DNA of 64,000 nucleotides, taken from positions 62,001-126,000 of the forward strand of contig JAJQHJ010000009.1 in assembly GCA_021199795.1 (NCBI GenBank). Direction: 5' to 3'. The stretch comes from Oscillospiraceae bacterium. Lineage in GTDB: Bacteria; Bacillota; Clostridia; Oscillospirales; Ruminococcaceae. The position numbers were made by a program, and so were the translations under genes. The notes beneath the pieces were generated by a model. That model saw only the letters and a list, made by a program, of their open reading frames with translations. It did not search any database and was not told the DNA's origin. Below, piece after piece: positions 49,425 to 57,674 of the stretch. Each line of letters begins with the position of its first letter. The first letter of the stretch is position 1.

Positions 49425-50594
49425 ATGAAAAAAGGAAAAAGGATAGATTATCTTACATTCAAGAAGAAAGCCTCAAGGATAAGATTCGGCAATCTCGCCC
49501 TTATTCTGGCGATTCTCCTTATCATCATTGCGATTATCTGCGTCTCTTGCTCATCTGGCTCAAAAAAGAGCGATGAAAAGGACAACAACAATGACGGTAC
49601 AACAGAAAACCAGGACAGCACCGTGACTGATATTATCGAGGATGAAGCTGACCCAGAATCCAGCACCACGACGGATCCGACCCAGCAGAGCTCATATCTC
49701 TTCATGTCTGTGATAGTATCCTCTGATGAAGTGGGCTCGGGACACCTGGTACTCGTCAACAACAATATCGCACTTCTCAATGAAGTGAATGAGGACGAGC
49801 TGGTCACCGTGAGAGAATATAAGAACAGCGCATACTGGGTAAAGGACTATAGCGTTCTGGTTCTGCCTGACACTATGGATGCCCTCAATGAAATGCTTCT
49901 TGCATTCTACAATGCAACCGGAAACGACAGCGTCATGGTTCGTAGCGGCTATCGCTCATTTGCCTATCAGCAGGAGCTCTATGAAGATGAGCTTTCTTCA
50001 ACCGGAGAGGATTCTTCAGAACTCGTTGCAAAGGCTGGCTACAGCGAGCACCACACCGGATATGCTGTTGACTTCACCACCTACAACGGTAGCTCCTACA
50101 GCGACTTTGACGGAACAGGCGACTATGAGTGGATAATGGAGAACTGCTACAAATATGGCTTCATCAATCGTTATCCTGAGGGCAAGGAGTCTATAACCCT
50201 TATTGACAGCGAGCCCTGGCACTTCAGATATGTGGGAATTCCACACGCACAGGTTATGTATGAATACGACATGTGTCTTGAGGAATATATCTCGTATATC
50301 AAGAACTACACTATTGACACAGGCTTCCTGCTTGTGAACTCCTTTGACGGTGCGCAGTATATAATCTACTACGTCCCGATGTCTGATTCGGACACCACGA
50401 CTATCTATGTCCCGCTCATGGAAGACGGCGTTACAGCTTATCCCTATGAGATTTCCGGAAACAATGTCGACGGTTTCATCGTGACAGTCACCCTCCAGGA
50501 AGGAACTGGAAACACTTCGACCGATGACACCACCGCCGAGGACGAGACAACCGAGGGCACAGAGGAAACCGAAAACAGCGAAAGCGAAGAATAA
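49425..50594 (+). CDS. Membrane-anchored D-Ala-D-Ala carboxypeptidase, VanY/M15B type
   Basis: A 389-residue protein with a basic N-terminus, one membrane helix (~26-45), an acidic Ser/Thr linker, and a VanY domain at residues ~145-275. Zinc-site motifs are present: SGYRSFAYQQELY, SEHHTGYAVDF (SxHxxGxAxD) and EPWHFRYVG. It trims the terminal D-Ala of peptidoglycan precursors. A ~100-residue beta-rich extension and an acidic Thr/Glu tail follow the catalytic domain. The start ATG at 49425 follows AAGGA by 9 bases. The membrane helix ends in CVSC, which is not a good lipobox. Confidence 0.88.
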   Translation: MKKGKRIDYLTFKKKASRIRFGNLALILAILLIIIAIICVSCSSGSKKSDEKDNNNDGTTENQDSTVTDIIEDEADPESSTTTDPTQQSSYLFMSVIVSSDEVGSGHLVLVNNNIALLNEVNEDELVTVREYKNSAYWVKDYSVLVLPDTMDALNEMLLAFYNATGNDSVMVRSGYRSFAYQQELYEDELSSTGEDSSELVAKAGYSEHHTGYAVDFTTYNGSSYSDFDGTGDYEWIMENCYKYGFINRYPEGKESITLIDSEPWHFRYVGIPHAQVMYEYDMCLEEYISYIKNYTIDTGFLLVNSFDGAQYIIYYVPMSDSDTTTIYVPLMEDGVTAYPYEISGNNVDGFIVTVTLQEGTGNTSTDDTTAEDETTEGTEETENSESEE

Positions 50595-50629
50595 TACTCA
50601 AAAAACATATCAATCGGAGGTAATTTATA

Positions 50630-51463
50630 ATGGCGGAATGCAGTCACGATTGCTCGTCCTGCTCGCAGGACTGTTCTTCGAGAACGGCTCCACAGGACAT
50701 GCACGTCTCGGCTAACGAATTCTCAAATGTTAAGAAAGTAATCGGAGTTGTAAGTGGAAAGGGTGGCGTCGGAAAATCGCTCGTCACTTCCCTCCTGGCT
50801 TCTGAATCGTCTAAAAAGGGCAATAAAACAGCAATTCTCGACGCTGATATCACCGGTCCCTCTATCCCAAGAGCGTTCGGAGTATCCAAGCAGCTCACCA
50901 CAGACGGAAAGTACATCAATCCGTCTGTTTCCAAGGGCGGAATTAAGATAGTTTCTACTAATCTTCTCTTGGATGACGAGACCCAGCCGGTTGTCTGGCG
51001 TGGTCCTATCATTGCGGGAGCTGTCAAGCAGTTCTGGAATGAGGTCAACTGGGGCGAGGTCGACTACATGTTTGTTGACATGCCTCCGGGAGCTGGAGAC
51101 GTCCCCTTGACTGTCTTCCAGTCTATAAGACTTGACGGAATTGTTATCGTCACTTCCCCGCAGGAATTAGTCAGTATGATAGTCTCAAAGGCTGTCAACA
51201 TGGCTCAAATGATGGGTGTTCCGATTTTAGGAATCATCGAGAACATGAGCTACGTGAAGTGCCCATGCTGCGGAGAGGAGATAAAGGTATTTGGCGAAAG
51301 CCACACGGCTAAGATTGCAGAGGAAAACCACCTGGGGCTTCTTGCCAGGCTGCCATTCGACCCAGAGATTTCAAGCCTTTGCGACAAGGGAGAGATTGAA
51401 AGCTACGAGTGTGAGTCCATTAAGGCTGCTGCCGACATGATTTTCAAGGCAGTTGAAGATTAA
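50630..51463 (+). CDS. mrp: Mrp/NBP35-family Fe-S carrier ATPase
   Basis: A 277-residue deviant Walker ATPase: VVSGKGGVGKSLVTSLLA, DADITGPSIPRAFG, DMPPGAGDVPLTV and the Cys pair YVKCPCCGEEI that holds a bridging [4Fe-4S] cluster. The N-terminal cysteine-rich stretch HDCSSCSQDCSS resembles eukaryotic/clostridial NBP35 rather than the MIP18-like domain of E. coli Mrp. It delivers Fe-S clusters to apo-proteins in the cytosol. GGAGG lies before the ATG. Single-gene unit with a terminator. Confidence 0.93.
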   Translation: MAECSHDCSSCSQDCSSRTAPQDMHVSANEFSNVKKVIGVVSGKGGVGKSLVTSLLASESSKKGNKTAILDADITGPSIPRAFGVSKQLTTDGKYINPSVSKGGIKIVSTNLLLDDETQPVVWRGPIIAGAVKQFWNEVNWGEVDYMFVDMPPGAGDVPLTVFQSIRLDGIVIVTSPQELVSMIVSKAVNMAQMMGVPILGIIENMSYVKCPCCGEEIKVFGESHTAKIAEENHLGLLARLPFDPEISSLCDKGEIESYECESIKAAADMIFKAVED

Positions 51464-51474
51464 ATTTGCAATAA

Positions 51475-51505
51475 AAAGCACCGTCATTTCTGGCGGTGCT
51501 TTCTA
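51475..51505. terminator. Terminator between mrp and the DUF308 gene
   Basis: AAAGCACCG (51475-51483) pairs with CGGTGCTTT (51494-51502), with A-rich and T-rich flanks on both strands for the convergent genes. Confidence 0.85.
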
Positions 51506-51523
51506 TTATGGATATTGAAAGAA

Positions 51524-52072
51524 TCAGTCTTCCTGTCCCTCAACAACTACGTCGCCGTCTTTCTTCTTTCCGGAGAAGAATGTAACAACGATGTCGAGAA
51601 CTGCCTGGACGATGAGCGAAATGCCGATGACCATCCAGATAGCGTCAGAAGCAGATATACTTACGATGATGACTGCGCAGGCGAGTGTTACGACTGCATC
51701 GAGAAGTGCCGGCTTCCAGCCGCTGTCCTTAAGTCTCATAAGATCAACAGACATTCCTAGCTTCGATACTCCGAGCAAAAGAATTGCCAAGGCGATTACA
51801 GTGTCGAATACTCCGACAACCCATCCTGTCTTGATGAGAATGAATGCGCCGATTGCTATTTCCATAAGTCCCTTGGTCATTCCCTGACCTAAGACACTTC
51901 CGACAGGGTCGCTTCTGAAATAACCGATGAGGGAAACAACACCCATAACTAAAAGTGCGATTCCGGCAATGATTACGACGGCTCTTGTAAGAGTGTCCGG
52001 GCTTATGAGCAGGAACAAGCCTACTACAATTTCAACCACCGCAAGTCCGATTCCTGATAATTTTTGTTTCAT
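51524..52072 (-). CDS. DUF308/HdeD-like membrane protein
   Basis: A 182-residue protein with six hydrophobic helices in three pairs (for example GIGLAVVEIVVGLFLLIS, VVIIAGIALLVMGVVSLIGY) and a short charged C-terminal tail. This fits the HdeD/DUF308 family, whose E. coli member is involved in acid resistance at high cell density; the biochemical role is unknown. GGGAGGA lies 6 bases before the ATG. It is divergent from a TetR regulator whose candidate operator adjoins the -35 element of this gene. Confidence 0.82.
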   Translation of the reverse strand: MKQKLSGIGLAVVEIVVGLFLLISPDTLTRAVVIIAGIALLVMGVVSLIGYFRSDPVGSVLGQGMTKGLMEIAIGAFILIKTGWVVGVFDTVIALAILLLGVSKLGMSVDLMRLKDSGWKPALLDAVVTLACAVIIVSISASDAIWMVIGISLIVQAVLDIVVTFFSGKKKDGDVVVEGQED

Positions 52073-52115
52073 AAAAAATCCTCCCGTATTCAGGTTTTTG
52101 TCCAAAGAAAAGCCG

Positions 52116-52165
52116 TTGACTTTTCTTTCTGAGACAAGTATAATATACATGTGTTGATTTTACAA
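52116..52165. promoter_or_regulatory. Overlapping divergent promoters of DUF308 and tetR genes
   Basis: Plus strand: TTGACT (52116-52121), 17 bases, TATAAT (52139-52144), reading toward tetR. Minus strand: TTGTAA (52165-52160), 17 bases, TATACT (52142-52137), reading toward DUF308. The two -10 elements share four base pairs, so both cannot be occupied at once. Confidence 0.75.
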
Positions 52166-52190
52166 GGGACAGATTGAGGTACTTTGTCCC
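52166..52190. promoter_or_regulatory. Candidate TetR operator
   Basis: GGGACA and its complement TGTCCC are separated by 13 bases. It abuts the minus-strand -35 element and lies just downstream of the predicted plus-strand start point. A position between a TetR gene and its divergent neighbour is where such operators occur. Confidence 0.5.
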
Positions 52191-52271
52191 AAAACCAGCA
52201 ATTCATAGGCTTTTTGTTTTAAATATAGACACTTTTAGCAAAGTGACCATTCCAAAGAAAGTGAGGATATA

Positions 52272-52838
52272 ATGACCTACAAAACAAAAGGAAACCGTCG
52301 GGTACAAGTTACAAAGAAGCTTATAAGTGATGCTCTACTAAAGCTTCTCGAGACTAAGAACATAGAAAAGATAACCATTACAGAGCTCTGTGAAACAGCT
52401 CATGTCAACCGCTCTACATTCTATCACCACTACACCAGCCAGTATGACGTCCTGACGGAAATTGAAGACGAAAAGGTCGAGGACATCAAGGCGATGCTCG
52501 ACAAAATGGATCCAAAAAGAAGCTTCACCATCCGTGAACAAATTGAAGCTATTCTTAACTACCTCAAGGAGAACAAATCCGCATTTTTACTGTTCATGAA
52601 CAGCAAATATATACTCAAGGACTTTTCGGAAAAGCTGTTTGACGTAACGATGGAGAAAAATTTTGCCAAGGAATGTGCGCCGAAAGAGCTTTCCGACGAG
52701 CAGAAAGAGCTTTGGAATAACTTCTATCAGGGCGGCTTCTACTATCTCACATATTCATGGCTTTCAGGCAATTTCTCCGCTTCGCCGTCAGACGTTGCAG
52801 ACCTTATCTGCAATCTCCTCCGCGCGACCTGCAAGTAA
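52272..52838 (+). CDS. TetR/AcrR-family transcriptional regulator
   Basis: A 188-residue regulator. The N-terminal helix-turn-helix reads ITITELCETAHVNRSTFYHH, the TetR signature, followed by a ligand-binding helical domain without recognisable specificity. The YDVLTEIEDEKVEDI helix resembles the DhaS-like subgroup common in Firmicutes. It probably represses the divergent DUF308 gene and itself through the palindrome at 52166-52190. GAGGATATA precedes the ATG, and a terminator follows. Confidence 0.9.
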   Translation: MTYKTKGNRRVQVTKKLISDALLKLLETKNIEKITITELCETAHVNRSTFYHHYTSQYDVLTEIEDEKVEDIKAMLDKMDPKRSFTIREQIEAILNYLKENKSAFLLFMNSKYILKDFSEKLFDVTMEKNFAKECAPKELSDEQKELWNNFYQGGFYYLTYSWLSGNFSASPSDVADLICNLLRATCK

Positions 52839-52844
52839 AAAATT

Positions 52845-52870
52845 CCCGACCGTAATTGGTCGGGATTTTT
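52845..52870. terminator. Terminator between tetR and dapB
   Basis: TCCCGACC (52844-52851 region) pairs with GGTCGGGA around GTAATT, flanked by A-rich and TTTTT sequence. It serves both convergent genes. Confidence 0.85.
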
Positions 52871-52902
52871 GTATGTATCACTTAAGCTTACGCTTACAGC
52901 TA

Positions 52903-53667
52903 TCAGTTGTTCGAGGCTTCGATTAAATCCTGCATTGAGTACATCCCTGCCGGTTTTCCGGACAGGAACACTGCAGCGTTGACTGCTCCCACTGCAAAGA
53001 CTTCCTTTGAAGCGGCTGAGTGAGAAAGAGTGATTACTTCGTCACGTCCGGCAAAGATTATCTCGTGCTCGCCTACTATCGTTCCGCCCCTTATCGAGTG
53101 GATTCCAATTTCAGTCTTGTCACGCTTCTTGCGCTGACTGTGGCGGTCGTATATGTAGTTATACCTCTCGTCCATGGCTTCATTGATGGAATCTGCAAGC
53201 ATTAAAGCCGTTCCACTCGGAGCATCTATCTTCTGGTTGTGGTGCTTTTCAACTATTTCTATATCATAGCTGTCGCCAAGGATTGTGGCGGCTTTTTTTG
53301 CAAGCGCGCTTAAGAGATTGATTCCTATCGACATATTGGCGGTGAAGAATATCGGAACCTGGCTTGAACAAGACCTGATGTCAGCGATGTCCTGCTCGCT
53401 ATAGCCGGTTGTGGCAAGAACCAACGCTGTGCCATTTGTCTTTGCATAGTCGAGAAGCCCTGGCAGTGCAGATGGGTGGGAAAAGTCGATTATTACATCC
53501 GGCTTGCATGTTAGATTCTTAATATCCGTTACAGTCTCAAAGCTTAGTTCACCCGGAGCGACCTTATCTATTCCGGCGACAGCTTCAATATCGTCTCTTT
53601 TTGAGATAACGTCTGCGACTACCTTGCCCATTTTTCCGAAGCAACCGCTTATTACCGCTTTTACCAT
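52903..53667 (-). CDS. dapB: 4-hydroxy-tetrahydrodipicolinate reductase
   Basis: A 254-residue NAD(P)H enzyme: VKAVISGCFGKMGKVVADVI (Rossmann loop), VIIDFSHPSALPGLLDYA, the catalytic VEKHHNQKIDAPSGTALML, and GIHSIRGGTIVGEHEI. It makes tetrahydrodipicolinate, the substrate of DapL. It is the last gene of asd-dapA2-dapB and lies 14 bases after dapA2. Confidence 0.96.
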   Translation of the reverse strand: MVKAVISGCFGKMGKVVADVISKRDDIEAVAGIDKVAPGELSFETVTDIKNLTCKPDVIIDFSHPSALPGLLDYAKTNGTALVLATTGYSEQDIADIRSCSSQVPIFFTANMSIGINLLSALAKKAATILGDSYDIEIVEKHHNQKIDAPSGTALMLADSINEAMDERYNYIYDRHSQRKKRDKTEIGIHSIRGGTIVGEHEIIFAGRDEVITLSHSAASKEVFAVGAVNAAVFLSGKPAGMYSMQDLIEASNN

Positions 53668-53681
53668 TTGATCAATCCTCT

Positions 53682-54578
53682 CTAATTTGCTGAGACCAAT
53701 CCGTGCGAAATCAAAATCTGTCTCAGTTTTTCTTTGTTCTCCGCTCCCATTTCACACAGCGGCAGTCTGCATCCTCCGACATTAAAGCCCATCATGTTCA
53801 TAGCCGCTTTTATCGGAATGGGATTGACCTCGCTGAAAAGGGCATTCATGAGGTCGAGATACCTGAATGCGAGTTCACTAGCCTTGTCATAGTCTTTATC
53901 CAGACACAGCTTACAGATTTCATGAGTGGTCTCTGGCAGGATATTTGAAAGCACGGAAATTACTCCTTTGCCGCCTATCGCCATCATGGGAACTGTTATA
54001 TCGTCGTTGCCGCTGTATAGAGGCATTTCATCGCCGCACTGGGCACGAATCTCCATTGCAAGAGCCATGTTGCCGCTTGCTTCCTTGGTTCCGACTATCT
54101 GAGGGTGCTTAGCGAGCTCCTTATAGGTGGAAATGCTGATATTGAAGCCGGTTCTGGACGGGACATTATAGACTATTGCGGGAAGCTTCGTCTTCGAGAG
54201 AATCCGCTCATAGTGTCTTATGAGCCCGCCTTGGGTGCACTTATTGTAATAGGGAGTGACCAGAAGAAGCCCGTCTGCGCCAGCTTCCTCGGCAGCCTGG
54301 GTGGTGCCGATGCAGTATTCGGTGTCATTAGAACCGGTCGAGCATATTACGGGAACTCTGCCATGGGCTGTTTCAACCGCGCACTTCATGAGTGCCCTAT
54401 GTTCCTCGCCAGAAAGAACAGCATTCTCACCAGTGGTTCCGACTGCTACGATGGCATCTATACCCTCGGAAATCTGGAACTCGATCAGCTCACGGTACTT
54501 TTCGAGGTCTATCTCGCCATTTGGCTTGAATGGGGTTACAATTGCAGTGGCTGCGCCGGTGAATAGTAGGTGCTTCAT
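53682..54578 (-). CDS. dapA: 4-hydroxy-tetrahydrodipicolinate synthase, second copy
   Basis: A 298-residue DapA paralogue with all active-site motifs: GAATAIVTPFKPNGEIDLEK, VGTTGENAVLSGEEHR, VYNVPSRTGFNIS and the Schiff-base Lys in GTKEASGN. It sits between asd and dapB, which supply its substrate and use its product, so it is likely the constitutive cell-wall (meso-DAP) copy, while the one at 42916 answers to lysine. The start follows GAGGAGG; an open frame reaching further upstream runs into the repeat at 54600. Confidence 0.95.
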   Translation of the reverse strand: MKHLLFTGAATAIVTPFKPNGEIDLEKYRELIEFQISEGIDAIVAVGTTGENAVLSGEEHRALMKCAVETAHGRVPVICSTGSNDTEYCIGTTQAAEEAGADGLLLVTPYYNKCTQGGLIRHYERILSKTKLPAIVYNVPSRTGFNISISTYKELAKHPQIVGTKEASGNMALAMEIRAQCGDEMPLYSGNDDITVPMMAIGGKGVISVLSNILPETTHEICKLCLDKDYDKASELAFRYLDLMNALFSEVNPIPIKAAMNMMGFNVGGCRLPLCEMGAENKEKLRQILISHGLVSAN

Positions 54579-54599
54579 GGTATCACCCTCCTCGTATAG

Positions 54600-54688
54600 T
54601 GTAGGGCTGGATATACAGCTAGCTTCGCTAGCTGCCCGCCCGCCCAACAGAGCAATCGAACCTTCGGGCGGATGATATCCGCCCCTAC
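54600..54688. repeat. MITE-like element with the palindromic repeat arms
   Basis: The 89-base element is bounded by TGTAGGGCTGGATAT and ATATCCGCCCCTACA, a 15-base inverted repeat with two mismatches. Its right end (GGGCGGATGATATCCGCCCC) is the same palindrome type as at 1796-1824. Inside is a perfect hairpin, CAGCTAGC-TTC-GCTAGCTG. It separates asd and dapA2. An AT-rich TTAATTC/GAATTAA hairpin adjoins it up to the asd stop. No coding capacity. Confidence 0.65.
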
Positions 54689-54716
54689 AATTTAATTCCT
54701 AATTCCGAATCCCGAA

Positions 54717-55796
54717 TTAATCGAAATATCCCTTTGCCGCAAGAAGTTCTGCCATCAGGACTCCGCCGCCGGCGGCTCCACGGAGGGTGTTATGCGAAAT
54801 GCAGACGAATTTGTAGTCATACTGAATGTCTTCACGGAGTCTGCCCATCGAGATTGCCATGCCGCCCTCGCGGTCTCTGTCAAGCTTGACCTGCGGACGG
54901 TCGGGCTCTTCAAAGTAGTTTAAGAACTGCTTGGGAGCAGATGGGAGCTCCAGCTCCTGCGGAACGCCGGAGAAAGTTCTCCAGGCTTCCAAAATCTCTT
55001 CCTTAGTGGGCTTGTTCTTAAATCTTACGAATACAGCGGCGGTGTGACCGTCTGAAACAGGGACTCTTAAGCACTGAGTTGTGATTGAGGGTGCATCTGC
55101 ACAAACGATTTCATCGTCCTCGATATGTCCCCAGACCTTGAGCGGCTCCTGCTCGCTCTTTTCCTCCTCGCCGCCGATATAGGGGATGAGGTTGTCGACC
55201 ATTTCAGTCCAGGTGTCGAATGTCTTTCCGGCTCCGGAGATCGCCTGATAGGTGCAGGCTAAAACTTCTGTGATGCCATACTTTCTGAGAGGAGTCAAAG
55301 CAGGAACATAGCTCTGGATGGAGCAGTTGGACTTGACAGCTATGAAGCCGCGCTTGGTGCCGAGACGCTTTCTCTGGGCGTCGATTATCTCAATGTGCTC
55401 GGGATTTACTTCCGGGATGACCATCGGGACATCAGGGGTGAAGCGGTTTGCGGAGTTATTGGAAACTACGGGGCATTCGAGCTTGGCATAAGCCTCCTCG
55501 AGAGCCTTTATCTCATCTTTTTTCATATCTACGGCACAGAAGACGAAATCGACCATAGAAGCAATTTTCTCTTTATCTGCTGTGGCGTCCATTACAACTA
55601 TATCTTTGGCGCAATCGGGAATCGGGGTGGTCATCAGCCAACGGGAGCCCACAGCTTCACTATAGGGCTTTCCTGCCGACTTCGGGGATGCTGCTAAGAC
55701 CTTGATTTCAAACCACGGGTGATTTGCTAAAAGAGTTATGAATCTCTGCCCTACCATGCCGGTGGCTCCGATTACTCCAACTTTATACTTTTTCAT
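54717..55796 (-). CDS. asd: Aspartate-semialdehyde dehydrogenase
   Basis: A 359-residue NADP enzyme that makes aspartate semialdehyde for lysine, threonine and methionine. KVGVIGATGMVGQRFITLL opens the Rossmann domain; the catalytic Cys is in VKSNCSIQSYVPAL, and the His in VPVSDGHTAAVFVRFK. The length and AVGSRWL/NNSANRF region fit the archaeal/fungal-like (larger) ASADH group. AAGGAG precedes the ATG. The leader of ~110 bases overlaps that of queA on the other strand. Confidence 0.95.
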   Translation of the reverse strand: MKKYKVGVIGATGMVGQRFITLLANHPWFEIKVLAASPKSAGKPYSEAVGSRWLMTTPIPDCAKDIVVMDATADKEKIASMVDFVFCAVDMKKDEIKALEEAYAKLECPVVSNNSANRFTPDVPMVIPEVNPEHIEIIDAQRKRLGTKRGFIAVKSNCSIQSYVPALTPLRKYGITEVLACTYQAISGAGKTFDTWTEMVDNLIPYIGGEEEKSEQEPLKVWGHIEDDEIVCADAPSITTQCLRVPVSDGHTAAVFVRFKNKPTKEEILEAWRTFSGVPQELELPSAPKQFLNYFEEPDRPQVKLDRDREGGMAISMGRLREDIQYDYKFVCISHNTLRGAAGGGVLMAELLAAKGYFD

Positions 55797-55836
55797 GACT
55801 ATTACTCCTTAATCCTGCCGGCGAATCAAAATGGTA

Positions 55837-55865
55837 TTGAAAAAATCGCCCGGTTGATATATAAT
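55837..55865 (+). promoter_or_regulatory. Promoter of queA
   Basis: TTGAAA (55837-55842), a 17-base spacer and TATAAT (55860-55865). It predicts a 5' leader of ~115 bases before queA. Confidence 0.75.
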
Positions 55866-55915
55866 GTCAAGTGCGGGATACATATTCATCCACTTTCCAC
55901 TATCCATACTTATAT

Positions 55916-55944
55916 ATTATACCGCGGCAAGATGAATCCGTCAA
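55916..55944 (-). promoter_or_regulatory. Promoter of asd-dapA2-dapB
   Basis: On the minus strand TTGACG (55944-55939), a 17-base spacer and TATAAT (55921-55916). The start point falls near 55909, inside the region transcribed from the queA promoter. Confidence 0.8.
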
Positions 55945-55987
55945 CCTTAAAATACACCAAATTTTATTTGAAAGAAGCACTGAAATC

Positions 55988-57040
55988 ATGACAGTTGAAA
56001 CCAATATGAAGACAAGCGATTTTAATTATGACCTGCCGGAGGAGCTTATCGCCCAGACTCCCGTCGAACCGAGGAATGCTTCCAGGCTGATGGTTATTGA
56101 CCGCGAAACGGGCGACATCACGCACGACCACTTCTACAATCTATGTAAGTATTTACGAAAAGGTGACACCCTCATCGTCAACGATTCGAGAGTTCTTCCC
56201 GCCAGAATCTACGGTGAAAAGGCAGACAACGGCACATTTATAGAGTTTTTGCTCCTTGAGCAGAAAGAAAACATGGTCTGGGAGATTCTCTGCCGACCGG
56301 GCAAGAAAGCAAAGATAGGCACGAAGTTTATTTTCGGCGGAGGAAAGCTCACCGCCGAGATTATCGATGTTATGGATGACGGCAACCGTATTGCGAAATT
56401 TAGTTGCGATGGCAGCATCTACACAGTTCTCGATGAGATAGGTCAGATGCCGCTTCCTCCATACATCAAGGAGAAGCTTGAAAACAACGAGAGATACCAG
56501 ACTGTATATTCAAACGAGGTCGGCTCCGCCGCTGCTCCTACTGCCGGGCTTCACTTCACCCAAGAACAGCTTGAAGAACTTCAAGCCGCTGGTATCAATA
56601 TTGGTCGTGTCACCCTCCATGTCGGCTTAGGCACATTCCGACCGGTCAAGGAGGAGAACATAGCCGAACACAAGATGCATTCTGAGCACTACGACCTCCC
56701 ACCGGAAACTGCGGAGCTTATAAACCGTACAAAGGCAAACGGCGGCAGGGTCATAGCCGTCGGGACAACCTCATGCAGGACTCTTGAAAGCGTTGCGACC
56801 AAGTTTAATGGCGAAATCAAGCCGGACGACGGAAACACCGACATATTCATCTACCCCGGCTATCAGTTCAAGGCAATAGACGGTCTCATCACCAACTTCC
56901 ACCTCCCCGAGAGCACCCTAATCATGCTGGTCTCGGCGTTCTTAGGCAAGGACAAGACTATGGCAGCATATAAATGTGCTGTGGAGGAGAAGTATAGGTT
57001 CTTCAGCTTTGGGGATGCGATGATTATTATTGATGAGTGA
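55988..57040 (+). CDS. queA: S-adenosylmethionine:tRNA ribosyltransferase-isomerase
   Basis: A ~350-residue enzyme that transfers and rearranges the ribosyl group of SAM onto preQ1-tRNA to give epoxyqueuosine. Family motifs: [64 protein letters not shown], and [16 protein letters not shown]. Two ATGs compete: 55988 and 56006 (MKTSDFNYD, the usual QueA opening); neither has a strong ribosome site. No other queuosine gene is nearby. Confidence 0.94.
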   Translation: MTVETNMKTSDFNYDLPEELIAQTPVEPRNASRLMVIDRETGDITHDHFYNLCKYLRKGDTLIVNDSRVLPARIYGEKADNGTFIEFLLLEQKENMVWEILCRPGKKAKIGTKFIFGGGKLTAEIIDVMDDGNRIAKFSCDGSIYTVLDEIGQMPLPPYIKEKLENNERYQTVYSNEVGSAAAPTAGLHFTQEQLEELQAAGINIGRVTLHVGLGTFRPVKEENIAEHKMHSEHYDLPPETAELINRTKANGGRVIAVGTTSCRTLESVATKFNGEIKPDDGNTDIFIYPGYQFKAIDGLITNFHLPESTLIMLVSAFLGKDKTMAAYKCAVEEKYRFFSFGDAMIIIDE

Positions 57041-57043
57041 TTA

Positions 57044-57072
57044 TTGACAGCTTGCATTTGTGATGGTATAAT
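57044..57072 (+). promoter_or_regulatory. Promoter of the second DUF4160/DUF2442 pair
   Basis: TTGACA (57044-57049), a 17-base spacer and TATAAT (57067-57072), four bases after the queA stop and ~33 bases before the DUF4160 gene. The consensus is perfect, as for a strongly expressed small operon. Confidence 0.9.
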
Positions 57073-57104
57073 TATAGTAGAAGCATAAGAGAGGAACTTT
57101 TGGA

Positions 57105-57371
57105 ATGCCTGTACTGAGCACTTTTTACGGTATTATCGTACGTATGTACAACGAAGTTGGCGGTAAGCACAACCTGCCACATATTCATGCTGAATACTCT
57201 GGCGAAGAAGTTGTTATGGCTCTCGACGGAACAGTAATCGAGGGTTCAATTCCGAAAAACAAGATGAAATTATTAGAAGCATGGGTGGAAATCCATAGAG
57301 AGGATCTTGAAGCTAACTGGCAGCTCTTATCAGGCGGCGAACAGCATTTCAGAATTGACCCTCTCAAGTGA
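57105..57371 (+). CDS. DUF4160 domain protein, copy 2
   Basis: An 88-residue paralogue of the protein at 19522. It keeps the family positions: MPVLSTFYGIIVRMY, LPHIHAEYSGEEV, EGSIPKNKMKLLEAW, HREDLEANWQLL and FRIDPLK. It differs at most other positions and has a 3-residue insertion in the first loop, so the duplication is old or the pairs were acquired separately. GAGGAA lies before the ATG. It is followed at 16 bases by a DUF2442 gene. Confidence 0.82.
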   Translation: MPVLSTFYGIIVRMYNEVGGKHNLPHIHAEYSGEEVVMALDGTVIEGSIPKNKMKLLEAWVEIHREDLEANWQLLSGGEQHFRIDPLK

Positions 57372-57387
57372 TTCGGAGGTGTTAAAA

Positions 57388-57636
57388 ATGTTGCAACCTG
57401 CAATTACTAAAGTTGAGCCGATCAGGGATAATTTTTTAATTCTATCCTATGAGACTGGCGAAAGAAAGAGGTTTGATGTATCGCCTTACATCAAGGGCAG
57501 TTGGTTTGGAAAGCTCAAAGACTTTTCGTACTTTTCGACTGTACACCTGCTGCCGAACGGTTCGGGAATTGAATGGGCTGACGGACAGGACATTGCCCCA
57601 CATGAGCTTTATGAAAACAGCGAGGAAATAGAATAA
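57388..57636 (+). CDS. DUF2442 domain protein, copy 2
   Basis: An 82-residue DUF2442 protein: ITKVEPIRDNFLILSYETGE, KRFDVSPYIKGSWFGKL, FSYFSTVHLLP, and GIEWADGQDIAPHELYENS, a close match to the family pattern. It lacks the N-terminal helical extension seen in copy 1. TTCGGAGGTG lies 7 bases before the ATG at 57388; the longer open frame upstream overlaps DUF4160. A strong terminator follows at once. Confidence 0.85.
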   Translation: MLQPAITKVEPIRDNFLILSYETGERKRFDVSPYIKGSWFGKLKDFSYFSTVHLLPNGSGIEWADGQDIAPHELYENSEEIE

Positions 57637-57665
57637 AAAAGGACAGCCGAGCGGCTGTCCTTTTT
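57635..57665. terminator. Bidirectional terminator between DUF2442 and GH5 genes
   Basis: GGACAGCC (57641-57648) pairs with GGCTGTCC (57653-57660) around GAGC, with AAAAAA and TTTTT flanks. Confidence 0.92.
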
Positions 57666-57674
57666 GTTATCCAT

